From Cavenderia fasciculata (taxonomy: Eukaryota > Evosea > Eumycetozoa > Acytosteliales > Cavenderiaceae), in contig NW_004457729.1 of assembly GCF_000203815.1 (NCBI RefSeq), positions 124,674 to 188,673 on the forward strand: a DNA stretch of 64,000 nt, written 5' to 3'. This document shows, in pieces, positions 1-12,897 of the stretch. Below the pieces are notes generated by a model. That model made no database searches, was not told where the DNA came from, and was given only the letters and a program-made list of their open reading frames with translations. Made by a program: the position numbers and the translations under genes. The stretch's first letter is position 1; the number at the start of each line of letters is the position of its first letter.

Positions 1-552
1 GTGAATAAACAACATTATTATTATTATTGAATGATATCAATAGTAGTAGTAGTAGTAGTTGTAGTTGTAATACTAATAATACATTTGTATTGATGATTTT
101 TGAAATCATCATGATTAAATGAGTAGGAAAAGAACTTCCTTCTTTTTTGTAATAGATAAAGCAGCTCTTCTATGTCTGTGCTGTGATTGATTAAAGATAA
201 GAGGTGTAAACGTATAAATAAAATATTGTATCCGTTAGAGAAGGAGGTCCCTTTCCTTTTGATCCGATCATAATCGACCAACCAAACCAAACCACCAACG
301 CAATGGTTGGTCTGAAAGAGAGGAGGAAGAAGATATTTTAAAAATACTTTCTTTTAGGATTATTAACGAAAGCCACCTTTTGGTGTCTAGTCCCTCTTAA
401 GGGTTTCATCGTTGTTTATAAACATGTTGCTATTTTTATATGATTATTATTGTTATTATCTAATCGAAAGAAAATGAATAAGTTTCAAAGTGAAAGATTT
501 GTGGTTTAAATGTCCGCGAAATTGACAGGTCAAAGTAGTTATAACCTTCAGA
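1..552. other. AT-rich non-coding stretch at window edge
   Basis: No gene can be supported here. It is AT-rich DNA with CAA/GTA-type trinucleotide runs near 45-70. On the minus strand a pyrimidine tract ending in CAG (about 312-335) is followed by an open frame down to about 24, which could be an internal or terminal exon of a gene whose first exon I cannot place. The right part is the upstream region of the rhodanese gene. Confidence 0.5.
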
Positions 553-1252
553 ATGAATTCAAGATTAACTCTTTTAGCATTAAACAATAGTCGTAACATT
601 TGTAATAGATTTGTTACTAGTTCTTGTTTATATAGTAGTTGTAAATACTCTACTACTTCTTCTTTTATAAACAAAACTAGTTTTAACTCTAATAACAGTA
701 ATAATAATAATAATAATAATAGTATTACAAATGGATATATAAAGAAGAATTATTCATCATCTACATCATCTACATCATCATCATCATCATTTGATTTTAA
801 ATCAAACACTACAATTAATAAACAACAACTTGAACAATTGATAAAAGATGGTAGTAAATCTAAACCATCATATGTATTGATAGATGTTAGAAATCCTGCT
901 GAAGTACAACAGACTGGTGTCATTAAAAGTGCTATTCATATTCCTTGTATGTATTATATGATGGTTAAGATGGATGGATGATGATTGTTCTAACTAGTCA
1001 ATCTTCTCTTGATACATATATCTATATATATATATATATATAGTGGGAATGTTACAAGCATTATTGATGATGAGTGAAGAAGAGTATAAAGAAGCAACTG
1101 ATAGAGATAAATTTGCAATCGATGATAATATAATATTCTATTGTCTCAAAGGTGTTAGATCTGACATGGCTGCACAAATGGCAAAGTCTATGGGTTTTAG
1201 ACATGTTGTCAATTATCCTGGATCCGCTGCTGAATGGTTTAATTTACCTTAA
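553..1252 (+). CDS. Rhodanese-domain sulfurtransferase, probably mitochondrial
   Basis: Exons 553-946 and 1044-1252 give 200 residues. The intron runs from GTATGT to a TA-repeat ending in TAG, and splicing rejoins IHIP with LGML in frame. Residues 1-90 are Arg/Ser/Asn-rich without acidic residues, as in a mitochondrial presequence. The single rhodanese domain covers about 95-200: the LIDVRNPAE motif lies at the start and the active-site loop CLKGVRS carries the presumed catalytic Cys165. The family moves sulfane sulfur from thiosulfate or persulfides to thiols; the exact substrate cannot be read from sequence. The C-terminal WFNLP resembles the ending of small single-domain rhodaneses. The AATAAA-rich 3' end lies close to the next gene on the same strand. 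Confidence 0.85.
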
Positions 1253-1596
1253 TTCATCATCATTTAATAAATTAATTTAAAAAACTTTATATAATAGGAA
1301 GAATTGTATTGATCCATTCATTCATTCATAGTATGTATGGGTGTGATGTGCTAGTACTCTAGGGTATTGATTGGCAATGAGTTGGAAAAGAGTCCCATTG
1401 GTTATTGAATTTTAAGAGAGTGTGTGGGGAAAGCAATCCAAAAAAAGAAAATTTAAATTTAATTTTAATCAATGATCTGACTCTCTTCACTCACATCTAT
1501 TTTAATAAAATATTAATTAATACTTTATACATTCATTTAAATACTTGTATATTTATTATTATTTATATTTATCATAAAGAGAAAAAGAGAAAAGAA
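1253..1596. other. Spacer between rhodanese and UCHL5
   Basis: Short AT-rich spacer of 344 bases with ATTCATTC repeats near 1316-1328. It must hold the rhodanese 3' end and the UCHL5 promoter and leader. I see no coding frame or structured element in it. Confidence 0.6.
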
Positions 1597-3012
1597 ATGA
1601 GTGGCAACGATGGATGGTGTACAATTGAAAGTGACCCAGGTGTCTTTACAGAGTTGATAGAGAATATGGGTGTTAAAGATGTTCAAGTTGAGGAACTTTA
1701 TTCTTTAGATGCTTCTGAATTCTCAAAGTTAAAGTAATTATTATTGATTTATTTATATATGCATTCTACTTGATTAGATCAGTAGTCATCACTTGGTTGT
1801 TGTAATCATAAAGATTAATCTTTTTCTTTTTTTTTTATCTAATTTAAAGACCTGTATATGGTTTAGTATTTTTATTCAAATGGGATGGTAAACACTATTC
1901 CTCAAGTCAAGAACCATGTGATAATCAAGAGTTATTCTTTGCCAAACAAGTATGACCTTTTTTAATTGATCAAATCATCACAACATTTTTACTTATTACT
2001 CTTCTTTTTTTAGGTGATTAATAATGCATGTGCAACTCAAGCTATTCTATCCATTTTGATGAATAATAAGGATATTGAAATGAGTGATGAATTGACAAAC
2101 TTTAAAGATTTCTGTAAATTTTTAATGCCAGAGGTATGTTCTTTGTTGTTGTTGTTTTTGTTTGATTATTCTTTCTTTCTTTATATTTTATTAACTTTTT
2201 GTTTTTTACTTTTTATTTATTTTTAGGATAGAGGAGATGCAATTGGTAATTGTGATGCAATCAAGAGAGCTCATAATAGTTTTGCAAGACCAGAATCATT
2301 TGACTTTGAATCAAAGGGAGGTAAAAAGGAAGATGCATTCCATTTTGTCAGTTATATCCCATTTGAAGGAAAGTTGTATGAATTGGATGGTTTGAGTAGA
2401 GGACCAATTTGTCATGGTGAATGTGATGATGAAACTTGGTTGGAATTGGTTCAACCAATCATTCAACAAAGAATCGCAAAGTATACATCGGATGAAATTA
2501 GATTTAATTTAATGGCTGTTGTAAAGAACCGTAAAAAGATATTATCCAACCAAAAGAACTATTTGGAGGGTAAAAAGAATGCCATCCTTTTGAAATTATC
2601 TCAATTTGATACTGCTGTTACAGCCATGGACATAGATGAATCTGCATTTATCAAATATAATCTACCAACTACCAAAGAAGAATTGGATCTATTATTGGCT
2701 GAAATGGATGAACATCTTGAAACCATAGATCAAAATATTATGATGGAAGATGAAAAGTTTAGGAATTGGAGAGTAACTATTGGAGAGATAAAAAAATCAA
2801 ACAATTATTTTATTATATTAATATATATATATTATTTCTTTTTATTTATTTATTTATTTATTTAGGAGGAAAATATTAGAAGAAAACATAATTATATTCC
2901 ATTTATTATTAAACTTTTACAAATTTTAGCAGAGAGACAAGAATTAATTCCATTAATTAATAAGGCTAAAGCTGCAACTGCTTCTGTTGATTCTCAACAA
3001 AGAAAAAAATAG
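1597..3012 (+). CDS. uch2: Ubiquitin C-terminal hydrolase UCHL5/UCH37 (proteasomal deubiquitinase)
   Basis: Five exons, 1597-1733, 1850-1949, 2014-2133, 2227-2772 and 2866-3012, encode 349 residues (human UCHL5 is 329). The peptidase C12 domain starts with the typical [11 protein letters not shown] and continues through NNACATQA with nucleophile Cys85, oxyanion Gln79, His158 in DAFHFVSY and Asp173 in ELDGL. The C-terminal exon begins [13 protein letters not shown], the UCHL5-specific tail that in animals binds the proteasome receptor RPN13 (or NFRKB in INO80). The expected role is trimming ubiquitin chains at the 19S regulatory particle. The donor of the last intron was placed at 2773 because it joins the helix directly to the conserved tail. 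The symbol follows the D. discoideum orthologue name as I remember it and is the less certain part. Confidence 0.93.
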
Positions 3013-3147
3013 AAATAAAATAAAATAATAAAGATATAGATAGATAGATACAAATCAAATCCATTGTTTATAATAAATAATAATTTTAATAATACAACAA
3101 AAATATTATACTAATAATTAATTAATTTTTATGGAATATTTATTTAT

Positions 3148-6100
3148 TTAATTTATAAACTTTAATTTCTTTGCAATTTTTTGAATATCTAAAATAGTGA
3201 TTGGTTCTTGTTCAAATTTAATATTTGGATCAGATTCTGTGGTAGCGGTAGAAGGGGAATGAGATTTCTTTGTCTTTAAAACCTTTGGATTAGTTTTTGA
3301 TTGTAATTGTTTGGCTTTGTATTCAGCATAGGTACTTGATCTGACGATGGAATGGTAGGTATCTTCCTTTTCGAAAGCGAGTGCCATTTTACTTTCACGA
3401 TGTCTTGGAACGGTGACACCCTTTTTACGTAGTTCAAATGATGCACGGTAGATTGCTTCTTCCTTGGAGATGAGTGGCATTGAGAGTTGGATCATTTCAA
3501 TTTCCTTCATGACAACTGGGACAATGTTGTCGAGATGTAAACGTTCCTTGGCCGAGCCAGTAATGACAAAACTCAATTCTGCGGCATTGCTTAGAGTAAA
3601 GAGACGACCCTCAGAGAGATCAGACAAGGCTGAAAATACTTGATATGTGTGGTTGGCTGGACGACACAGTACCGAGTAGATAGTGACTCGCTTCTCGATG
3701 ACCAACTTTCTAGCCAACTCTATGATATCGTGGTTACATGGACATCCACCTGGATAATGATCACCATTACCTCCGAAACCGTGTGGATTGGCGTCACCAA
3801 TCAATACCAACACACGGGTAGAGTTGGGTGTGAATGACAGTTTGTTGACCTCGTAGAAACCATCGGCCATGGCTTCTGGCTCGTCGTCACCACCGTATAC
3901 TGTGACCGAAGACAACTGTGTCTTCATCTTGGCGATATTATCTGTAAAGTCAAACACTTGGCAGACATTGGAAACTGGATGATCGTTGTAAAACACCATA
4001 CCAACACGTACATTGACATTACCAATGGCAGAGATATCATCTACAATCTCTTTGATTTTGTCTTTACATTGTTCAATCTCTCCACTCATACTACCGGTAT
4101 TATCGACCAAAAACACTAGATCCAAGTCACGTTCATCTCCACCGATATTACCAATAAATCTTGTCCAATGAGTTGGATAGAGTGTTACCTTTCTCCACAA
4201 CTTGTTGACCAATGAACATGCCTTTAATGTCGAGAGATCCTTAACATACCCAAACAAAATGTTTAGTTCCATTTCATTGAGTTGGGTTTTTTCACGGTTG
4301 GTCAATGAATTGGAGACATGGGTAGTTGTCACTGCTGTTGAACTACCACCAACTGCATCTACTTCATTGCTAGCAGTGTCTTGAGCAAGTTGTTTCTTTT
4401 GAGCGTTTGAAGTGTAGAGTGATTGATCGACGCTGACTTGTTCTACCAGCTCTACAAACTTTTGAATCTTTACAAATTCCGTGAGCGATGGATTGTCAAG
4501 TGACTGTTTGAGTAATGTCTCCATTGCTTTGGACAAATCAGAGAATCCTTGAGCGTGGGCAATCGTCTCGATGAGATCAGTGATATATTTGGCGAGTTTA
4601 GCACCTCCAAAGGTGGTGACTTGGTTGATCAAGGTTTGCTGTGTCTCTTCATCCTCCTCCTCGATACCTTCGCTTAAAAAGTCGTTCAATACATTAAGAG
4701 TATCAAATAGGATTTCAAAGGTAAACGATTCGGTAAAGTATTTGTGTTCGTTGGGTTTGATAAATTTGGCATAGTACTTTTCACCGAGCATCTCGATCAT
4801 CAACTGTAATGCTTGCACTTGATAACGGAAACTGTCTGATTGACAAGAGAGTGTGGTCAAGAGGTCGTCAATCTTGGTGATATCAGGTCTATTCTTGTCG
4901 AGACGGTAGTGGATGGGTTTGATACCAAGTGTCTCTTGGATCTCTGTCATTAGTTGACCTTCATCGTGTTGACGGAGGAAAGAAACCAACACTAGACGAC
5001 AGTCTGGAGCAACCTTTTGGAGATACTCTTGGTAGAGTTTGGTAAAGTTGTAGCCCTTGTACAACTGGTTCTCCTCCTCGTCACTAACCAATACTACAAA
5101 CTTGAGCTTGTCTCCATTCTCAAAGAATGGGTAGAGACCTGCTGATGGGGCAGTGCTGCCACTCGCCTGGATAATATTCGACACATTAAACACTTCGGAT
5201 AGGACACGTGGATTGATAGGTGCCCAAATAGGAGCTTGATTAAAGAAACGTAACGAAGCATTTGGTGTCATTGAAGTGACGAGCGATGAAATAATGGTGG
5301 ATAGACGAATCGATACTTCCATACTATTGGAACAGTCACCAAGTGTTGCAACGGGTGGTGGCAGAGTAAACTTGTTTGTCAACTTTTTAATAGACTCTAC
5401 TAGTACCGGTAAAATGTCGATTGGAATACCTTGTTTTTGGAAATACATTGCTTTCTCTAATAGTGTACCACATGTTACTACATTGGTGGTAGATGATGAT
5501 TCTGTGCTATTAGTGTTACTAGATTGTTCGGCAAGCAGATCGCCAGACAATAATCTCTGGGAGATTAATTGATCAACTTCAAAAGTTGACAATTCATGGT
5601 ACCACCAAAGAACAACAGATAGTTCTTCATACGATGCAATGAGGTATTTAAGGTCATCGGTAAACTCGGCAGGTGATATCTTCTTTCTAATAAAAGAGTA
5701 TGATGGTTTATGTGTTTTGATCAATTCTGTCATTTGATCGACCGTTAAACCTTCCTCTGCAAATGCATTGACAACTACACTTCCATGATCCTTATTATCA
5801 AACATTACATTGAGGAACCAATCTGCTTGGAAATCAGATGGAGCCAAATGTAAAAGGTCAGCCATTTCTTTCCAAGTTTCCTTTGGTTGGCCCAATGCAA
5901 AGTATTCCAATGTCTTTTCTGGGAATGTATTGAGCCACTTTTTAAAGATACGAATGTTACTTCCAGTCAATGATCCATTACATTCATTCTTTTTAAGTAT
6001 TTCAATTCTTGATCTAAGTGATTCCAAACTTGCATTAAATCTATGTTTCATTAATGATTCTCTTGCTTTTTTGTTTTCTTTTTTTTCTTTTTTTTCATTA

Positions 6101-9100
6101 TCACATGAATCATTTGACTCTTCACCCTCGACCTTTTTGACAATTGGTTTTGAAGTTCTTGATCCACCTCTACCACCTCTTCCACCTCTACCACCTCTAC
6201 CTCTTGATCCACCTCTACCTCTAGTGGCACCTCCACGTGTAGCTGTAGTTGTAGTAGTTGTCGTTTCAGTTGTAGTAGTAGTAGTAGTTGTAGTTGTAGT
6301 AGTTGCTGTTGGTGCTGGCCATTCAGTAATATTATTATTATTATTATTTGGATCTTGAACTTGATCCTCCTTTTTCTCTTCCACCTCTTCCTTTTTCTTA
6401 TTATTATTATTATTATTATTATTTGGATCTTGTTGTTGTTTTAATTTTTCTTGATGATATTTATCAGAGATTGCTTTGAGAGCTTCATCTCTGGCATCAT
6501 TTGTTTTAATTGCCTTTGCCAATTTAGCTTCTAAAGATTTAATTTCTCTCTTGCTATCTAGAATCTTTATAGCTTTTGCAACTTCTTTGAAACCATATTT
6601 CTTATTGAAAAGAATAAGATGAACAAATGAAAATGACTTGGTCTCAAATGCTGCACACAATGTATTAATCTTAATTTTACTGGCCAAATCTAAAAAATAT
6701 AATAATAATTTATTTTAAATATAAATAAGGTAATTAGCAAATGGATTCTTGAACCTAACCTAGGTGGGGTCTCTTGATTATATATATATATTTCTTTTGT
6801 TTTTAAACCTATAACATACCTAAATTATTTAATAATAATAAAAAGATTGGAATAAACTTGGTTTTGACATTGGATCTCAAAATCAAGCTTATATCGGGGA
6901 TGGTTAGAGACGCGTCGATAATTTTATCTTTGATCTTTATATCAGAGTCCATACCATTGGTAACAGATGCGTTGTTGTTGTTTGGGTCAACTGTAGTATC
7001 TGGAACAGAACCAATTGATTGAACTAGGTTTGGTTTGTAAAGGTTATTGGTTGGGATCTTGACCAATAGACTTGGTTCCAAATTGTCGATGAGATTTGAA
7101 AAGAAATCAACACCCTTTTCACTGGCCATAGTGTTGAATGTTTTGGTGGCTTCATCGACCATTGCTGCAAGAGCAGTCATATCACACTCGTGTGAAACGG
7201 CAGACAACTTTTTAACGTATTCTTTGATCATTTGCAAGCAATTGGATGCATTGAATACACGGGCATTAAAGTGGTCGTACAAGTCACCCTTGTCAGTTGG
7301 CAATGTCTTTTTATAGAATTTAACCAAATGTTGAATGATCATTACAACCATTTCAACATTGAATGGATAAGTGAAAAACTTATCCTTATTCTCTGAAACA
7401 TATTTCAAAAAGAAATTTAATCCAAACATTGATTGAATTGTACATAATAAATCATGTTGTGCTAGATAATTCAAATTAAAAATTAAATAGAGAATATTAA
7501 TATATATATTATTGATTAAAATATATTTTGTTTTTAGACATACTTTTGAATAAATCAGATTCACAAGATAGAGTTGTCAACATATGATCAATTTTGGTAA
7601 CATCTGGATTTGAACGATCAAGTACAAATTGAAGTGGTTCAATGGCTAGTTGAGACTTGATCTCGGTGACCATTTGACCCTTGCCAAGGTGATGGAGGAA
7701 AGAGATAAAGATGAGTTTGCATTTGGGTGCAACCTCGTCGAGATATCTTTTGTACATTTTGGTGAAATTGAGACCTTGACAGTTTTGATTCTCCTCTTCA
7801 TCGGTGACAACGACGAGGTATTTGAGAGGAATCTTGTCTCTGAGGTATGGCCATAGACCGGCAGCTGGCGAGGTACCACCCTCGGCTCTCACTGGGAAAC
7901 TAAATAGTGCCTCTAAGGAATCGAGATCAACTGGCGATGGAATACTGCCAGTGTTGAAAAAGGAGAGCGTGGCATTGGGTGTGAGGTTGGTGACGAGGAA
8001 CCCGCAGATGGTGGCGAGACGGACAGCCACTTCCATCGAACCACTGCAATCACCGAGTGTTGCAACTGGTGGGGGCAACGAGAATCGCTCGGAAAAGTGA
8101 TTGAGCTTGCGCAAGGTGACTTGGAGGAGTGCACGGAAGATGGGCTGGTTGGTACGTTGCTTTTGGGACAACTCCATCAACTTGTCGATCAGAGTACCGA
8201 CAGCAATGCTGAGATTGATCGGTTCAGAGGCTGGACGACTGAGAATCTCCTTGTTGATACGGTCAACGATGATCGAGTCATTCTCGTAGGATGGGTGCTT
8301 GCTAAACTCGTGGTACCACCAAATGACGATATTCAGCTCTTCGTAACGTGCGACGGTCGACAAGAGAGCGTCGGACAACTTGGCATCGATACGCTTTCTC
8401 ACAAAAGAGTATGGTGGTTTGAATTGTTCGACCAATGGCTTCAACGTGTCCGATGTCACGTCTGGCTTGGCCAATGCATCGTCAAAGGCACGGACCGATG
8501 TTCCCTCTGGTGCAGGCTTGCCAAACATCACGTCCAAGAACCATGGATACTTGAAATCAGATGGAGCCAAATGCAAAAGGTCGGCAATCTCTTTCCAAGT
8601 CTCCTTTGGTTGACCCAATGCAAAGTATTCCAATGTCTTTTCAGAGACTGTGTTGAACCACTTTTTAAAGAGACGTACTATATTACCACTCAATGATCCT
8701 TGGTATTCGTGTGCTTCCAACTCTTTGATCTTGTTTTCCAACATGGATACTGATATTTGATGACGACGATCAAATTTATCTTCTCTTGCTTTCTTTTCAG
8801 CTTTGTTTAATTTCTTTGGTATGGCTGGAGTAACTTCAGTAGCTTCAGTGGTGGAGGTTGATTCATCTTTCTTTTCTTCTGAATCTTCATCTTCAACAAC
8901 GGCAACTGCAGCAAATGCTGTTGAAGGTCTTGGTACTCTACTACCACCTCTACCACCTCTTACAGGAGCAGCACCTCTTCCACCTCTTCCTCTTACAGCA
9001 CCACCTCTACCACCTCTTACGGTTCTAGTTGGGACAACTGCAGCAACTGGTTTGGTTGGTTTAGTCTTCTTTGGTTCAACTACTTCAGAAGAAGTTGATA

Positions 9101-9147
9101 ATTCCTTCATTTTATCTTCCAATGATTCATCTTTTGAAGTATTATCC

Positions 9148-9209
<62 letters not shown>

Positions 9210-9755
9210 TACATTCTTTTCTTGCTTTTCCTTTTCCTTTTCAGCCAAGAAAGCATCAGAGACCTTTTTAATACGTTCCTTTCTTTGGTCATGATTGGTC
9301 TTTAGTGTTTCCAATTTCTTCTTTAGTTGTGTGATGGCTCTTTTCGAGTCTAAAATCTTTAAACACTTTAATATCTCTACAAAAGTGATCTTGTTGGTCT
9401 CCAACACCGTGGTGGCCAAAGAATATAACTTGTTTTGGAAACATGCACATAAAAATACTGTCTTTACTGTTGAATGAACATCTAGATAAATAGAAAAAGA
9501 AATGAAAAGGAATCAATTGATTAGTAAAAGATAATGTCAGATGATATGATATTGATAGTTGATAGTTATATTGTTAAACATACCAACAGAATTTAATAAT
9601 ATAAAGAAACTAGTAATGAATTCATCTTTTAAAGGTGAATTGAGAATATGATGAGCAACGGTAAGTGTTACTTTAGATGTTAGAATGGCATTACGAATAT
9701 CATCTACACTATTTATTGGTATGATATCTTGTGGTGTGCTTTGTAACTCTGCCAT
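3148..9755 (-). CDS. Giant tandem-module protein: (RGG + helical + vWA-like) x2, F-box, vWA
   Basis: Four exons, 9755-9584, 9481-7544, 7461-6820 and 6689-3148, give 2097 residues with all phases matching. Module 1 (about 1-880): short N-helix, coiled coil, Asn run (about 150), RGG repeats (about 210-245), helical block with LEYFALGQPKETWKE (about 344), then a vWA-like fold with MIDAS-type DCSGSM (about 535). Exon 3 carries the end of module 1 and, in the same frame, the start of module 2. Module 2 repeats this order: RGG about 1080, LEYFALGQ about 1184, DCSNSM about 1371. It is followed by an F-box-like segment (about 1728-1765) and a second, different vWA with DNTGSM (about 1781), like the vWA of Dictyostelium alpha-kinase VwkA. 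The helical-plus-vWA order resembles Ro60/TROVE proteins, but that link is inference. RGG suggests RNA binding and the F-box a cullin-1 ligase link. It could be annotated as two genes, but no stop separates the modules. Confidence 0.8.
9151..9209 (+). repeat. ATT/AAT trinucleotide run encoding poly-Asn
   Basis: An almost perfect run of about 20 TTA/ATT units inside exon 2 of the giant minus-strand gene. Read on the minus strand it encodes an Asn tract (about residue 150-175). This class of coding microsatellite is typical of dictyostelid proteins. Confidence 0.9.
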
Positions 9756-12700
9756 GGTTGATTGATGGTTATTTTTTTTTGTTTGTGTGTTATGAATTTA
9801 AATGTTTAAAAAAAAGTATTATTTTTGATTGATTATTAGAGTATAATATCTTTGATTGATCGAATATTATACTGCTACTACTTATTATCTTTTTGAGCTT
9901 CTAAAAAAAATGATGAGCTACTAAAGAGATTTATTATGTGTATGTTGATGTTTTGAAAGTTTATTTTGTTTTGTCAACACAAAAAGTTTACTTTTTATCG
10001 ATTTGACCAATATGGCTGAAATTGGGCATTTCAACGATTCTTGAGAAAATCTAATTTCTCACAATGGTAGTTTTGGATGGAATCTATGGTGAGGAAATTA
10101 ATGAGTATTTTGAAATGAAGAGTGACGATGCATATTTTGATCGATACCCATTCATGTTACTATTATTGAACATCATCGTCGTGAATAACATGCATCTGAA
10201 ATAATAATATTAATATGAGATAGAATATACTATATAGATGTTTTTGTGAACTTGGTTGTTGTTGTTGTTGTTGTTTGGTTAATAATCCAAAGGTTATATA
10301 TATGTAGTAGACAATTTAATTGAATTTAAGTAATGGAGACTATTGGAATCACTGGGGGATTGAGTGAATAGGAAAACGTAGTACTACTGACCCTAACCTC
10401 TAACTTACCTCATCCCCATCCTCCTTTCACTACCTCACTCAGCTGACTACTAACAAGCAAATCGATATGATCGAAGGTTTTATTGTCCATCTCAGATCTG
10501 CGCCAACAACATTCAAGTAACAAAGTGGTTTTTTCGAATGAAAAAAAAAGAGAGAGTGGCGGTTGTTGGGCTGCCCTTTTGGTCACCGAAGTCTTGGGTA
10601 CTGTACCCCATCACCCTTACACAAAACATACACAAAATCTGTTTTTATTTTTTTGTTTCATCCATCTCCTTAGTTAGTTTGCTTCTCCACATCTATCCCA
10701 TCTCGTACCTTAGACGAAAATATATTTCATCACAACACAGCAGAGGAATACAGCAACAAGCAAGAATACACACCCACACCTACACACACCTATCTATATA
10801 TATATATATACTGTAATATATTACCCCCATTATCATTGTAGCAGTATAATTACTATATTGTTGTTATTATTATTATTATTGGTAAGAAGAGAATTAAAAG
10901 ATCATTAATAGTCAAAAGCACAAGCAACACAATAGATAGTAGTAGTAGTAGTAGTAATAGTAGTAGTCACCACCCTCAGGGAGTAAAGGAACATCGGATT
11001 GTGTGAATATGGTCCATTGCAACCAAAACAAACTATGGCTCTATATATAGAAGAACAAGAAAGATAGAGATATATATACAATGACGACGACAGAATTAGT
11101 ACAATGTTTGCACATTCATACACTATATAGCATTTATAGTATGCAAGAGGAGGAAAGAGGGTGAATATCTGTCAAATGACGATTACACTATATCGTTACA
11201 TTGATGAAAGAATGAATGAATGAATGAATGACTGATTGCTTGCTGGAATGAGAATGGAATGATATAATCACAATGATGATACAGTACAACCCTTTCATTG
11301 TTTTTTTTGTTTGGTTTCACAACATCAGTAGCCAATGAACGATTAGTTAGTGTGTAATACCCACACCCACATCACATCACACCACCATCTCACTCCAACA
11401 CACCTTACTCACTCCATACACAAAAAGATCATATGTTTTGCTCCACTCTCACTCACTCACTCTCCACAACCACCAATATATATTATATTATTGTAATGGA
11501 TTGTGTAATAATCATTAAGGTATAACTAGTCTAGTCTATTAAAGTAGTTGTTTTTGTTGTTATTAGTCGACTCTATTATTATCATCCATTATAATTTAAA
11601 ATATTATTTTTTAATCTAAAAGGTGGGGAAAACTAAAAGAGAAAGAAAGCAGCAGCTACAGAGCAAGAGCATAATACAGACAACCCTCTATACTTTTTAT
11701 TACTATTACTATTATTATTATTTTTACTGACTTTTGAAAGAAATAACAATATATATATATCCCTATCAAATTAAATCAATTTAATCAATTTAATCAAAAA
11801 GAATTGTAATTACCCTCCCTCCTACCCTCTTAATATCACTATACAACCCACCGACCGAATCAAACCCCATACATACATATTAGTTGGTTTTTTTTTTTTT
11901 CAAGTAATAACACAGCAGCACTCCTTTCCTCCTCCTCTTGTATTACTACTGCTTGTTTGATTAAACCTTTCCTTTTACACATATCTCATTCGTCTACTCC
12001 CTCTTACAGTACTGTACTGTTGGTTGTTGTCTCACGCCATCTCTACTACTCTACTACTATTACTACTACGTCTGCTCCGTCCATCATCCCTAAACATTAC
12101 TACTACTACTACTGCCACTACTACTACTATCCTCACTTCTCTTCATATCAACCACACATTACTACTAGTAGTACTACTCCATCACCATCTCCTATTATTA
12201 TAATAATACTACTAAATATATATATATATATATTTAATATAAATATATTATTACAGAAGGAGAAGGAGAGGAGAAGAAGAAGCAATCAGGCAAGCTGCTT
12301 TTGTTTCTTGCCTAATTTTATACTCAATAACACACAACACTCTACTACTACTACTACTACAGAAGGAATAAACCAAGTAAAAGCAATCACAACTACAAAA
12401 CAGCACACAACCATAATTATCATTGTTTGGTGCTCTAATAATAATAATAATTATTATTATCATTCAACATTGTGTTTCATCTTTGACAGAGGGATCACCT
12501 GATAAAAATATTATAATACATTCCCACCAACACCACCAACACCACCACCATCGTCTCTATCTAGATTGATAGAAAAAGAGAAAGAAATAGAATCAATCAA
12601 CCAATCAATTCAATTTAATCATACATACATACAGACTGATTAGACAGACAGTCAAATTTTTGACCATATTATTCACTTTCACATATTTTTAAACAAACCA

Positions 12701-12897
12701 TTCATTTATAGTAGAACTAACATTAAAATATCCATTACAACAGTAAAAGTAGTTTATTATTTATCATTATTTTATATCAATATACAATTGGACTATACAT
12801 ACAAACCAACATTACAAAAGAAGAAATCAAGGAAGAAAAAAACAAATACTTTACTATACTATACGATACGATAGAACGCACTTTTTTTTTTTAAGTT
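9756..12897. other. Long gene-free interval between divergent genes
   Basis: About 3.1 kb between the divergently transcribed giant vWA gene (-) and the Ste20 kinase (+). The DNA is AT-rich with many simple repeats: GTT about 10256-10275, ACT/CTA runs 12050-12180, TA runs near 10795-10812 and 12222-12232. Open frames here (for example 11957-12502 and 12251-12463) consist of one repeated tripeptide class and have no domain. The last kilobase is CT/CA-rich with poly-A tracts and probably contains the kinase leader and promoter. No tRNA box B, no conserved ncRNA motif and no mobile element were seen. Confidence 0.55.

Noticed and set aside
24-312. Minus-strand open frame preceded by a fine pyrimidine tract and CAG, possible exon
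   Set aside because: No ATG start, no partner exon with a good donor, no recognisable domain; the C-terminal end is only a Thr repeat. The gene may lie beyond the window edge but cannot be supported.
7509-9419. Reading exon 2 of the giant vWA gene as a separate complete gene
   Set aside because: The apparent start is TTG, and the frame continues upstream to a splice acceptor at 9482; both ends match exons in phase.
11957-12502. 181-codon plus-strand ORF
   Set aside because: It is made of Thr/Tyr/Ile runs from ACT/ATT repeats, has an overlapping frame on the other strand and no domain. Stop-poor because of repeat composition.
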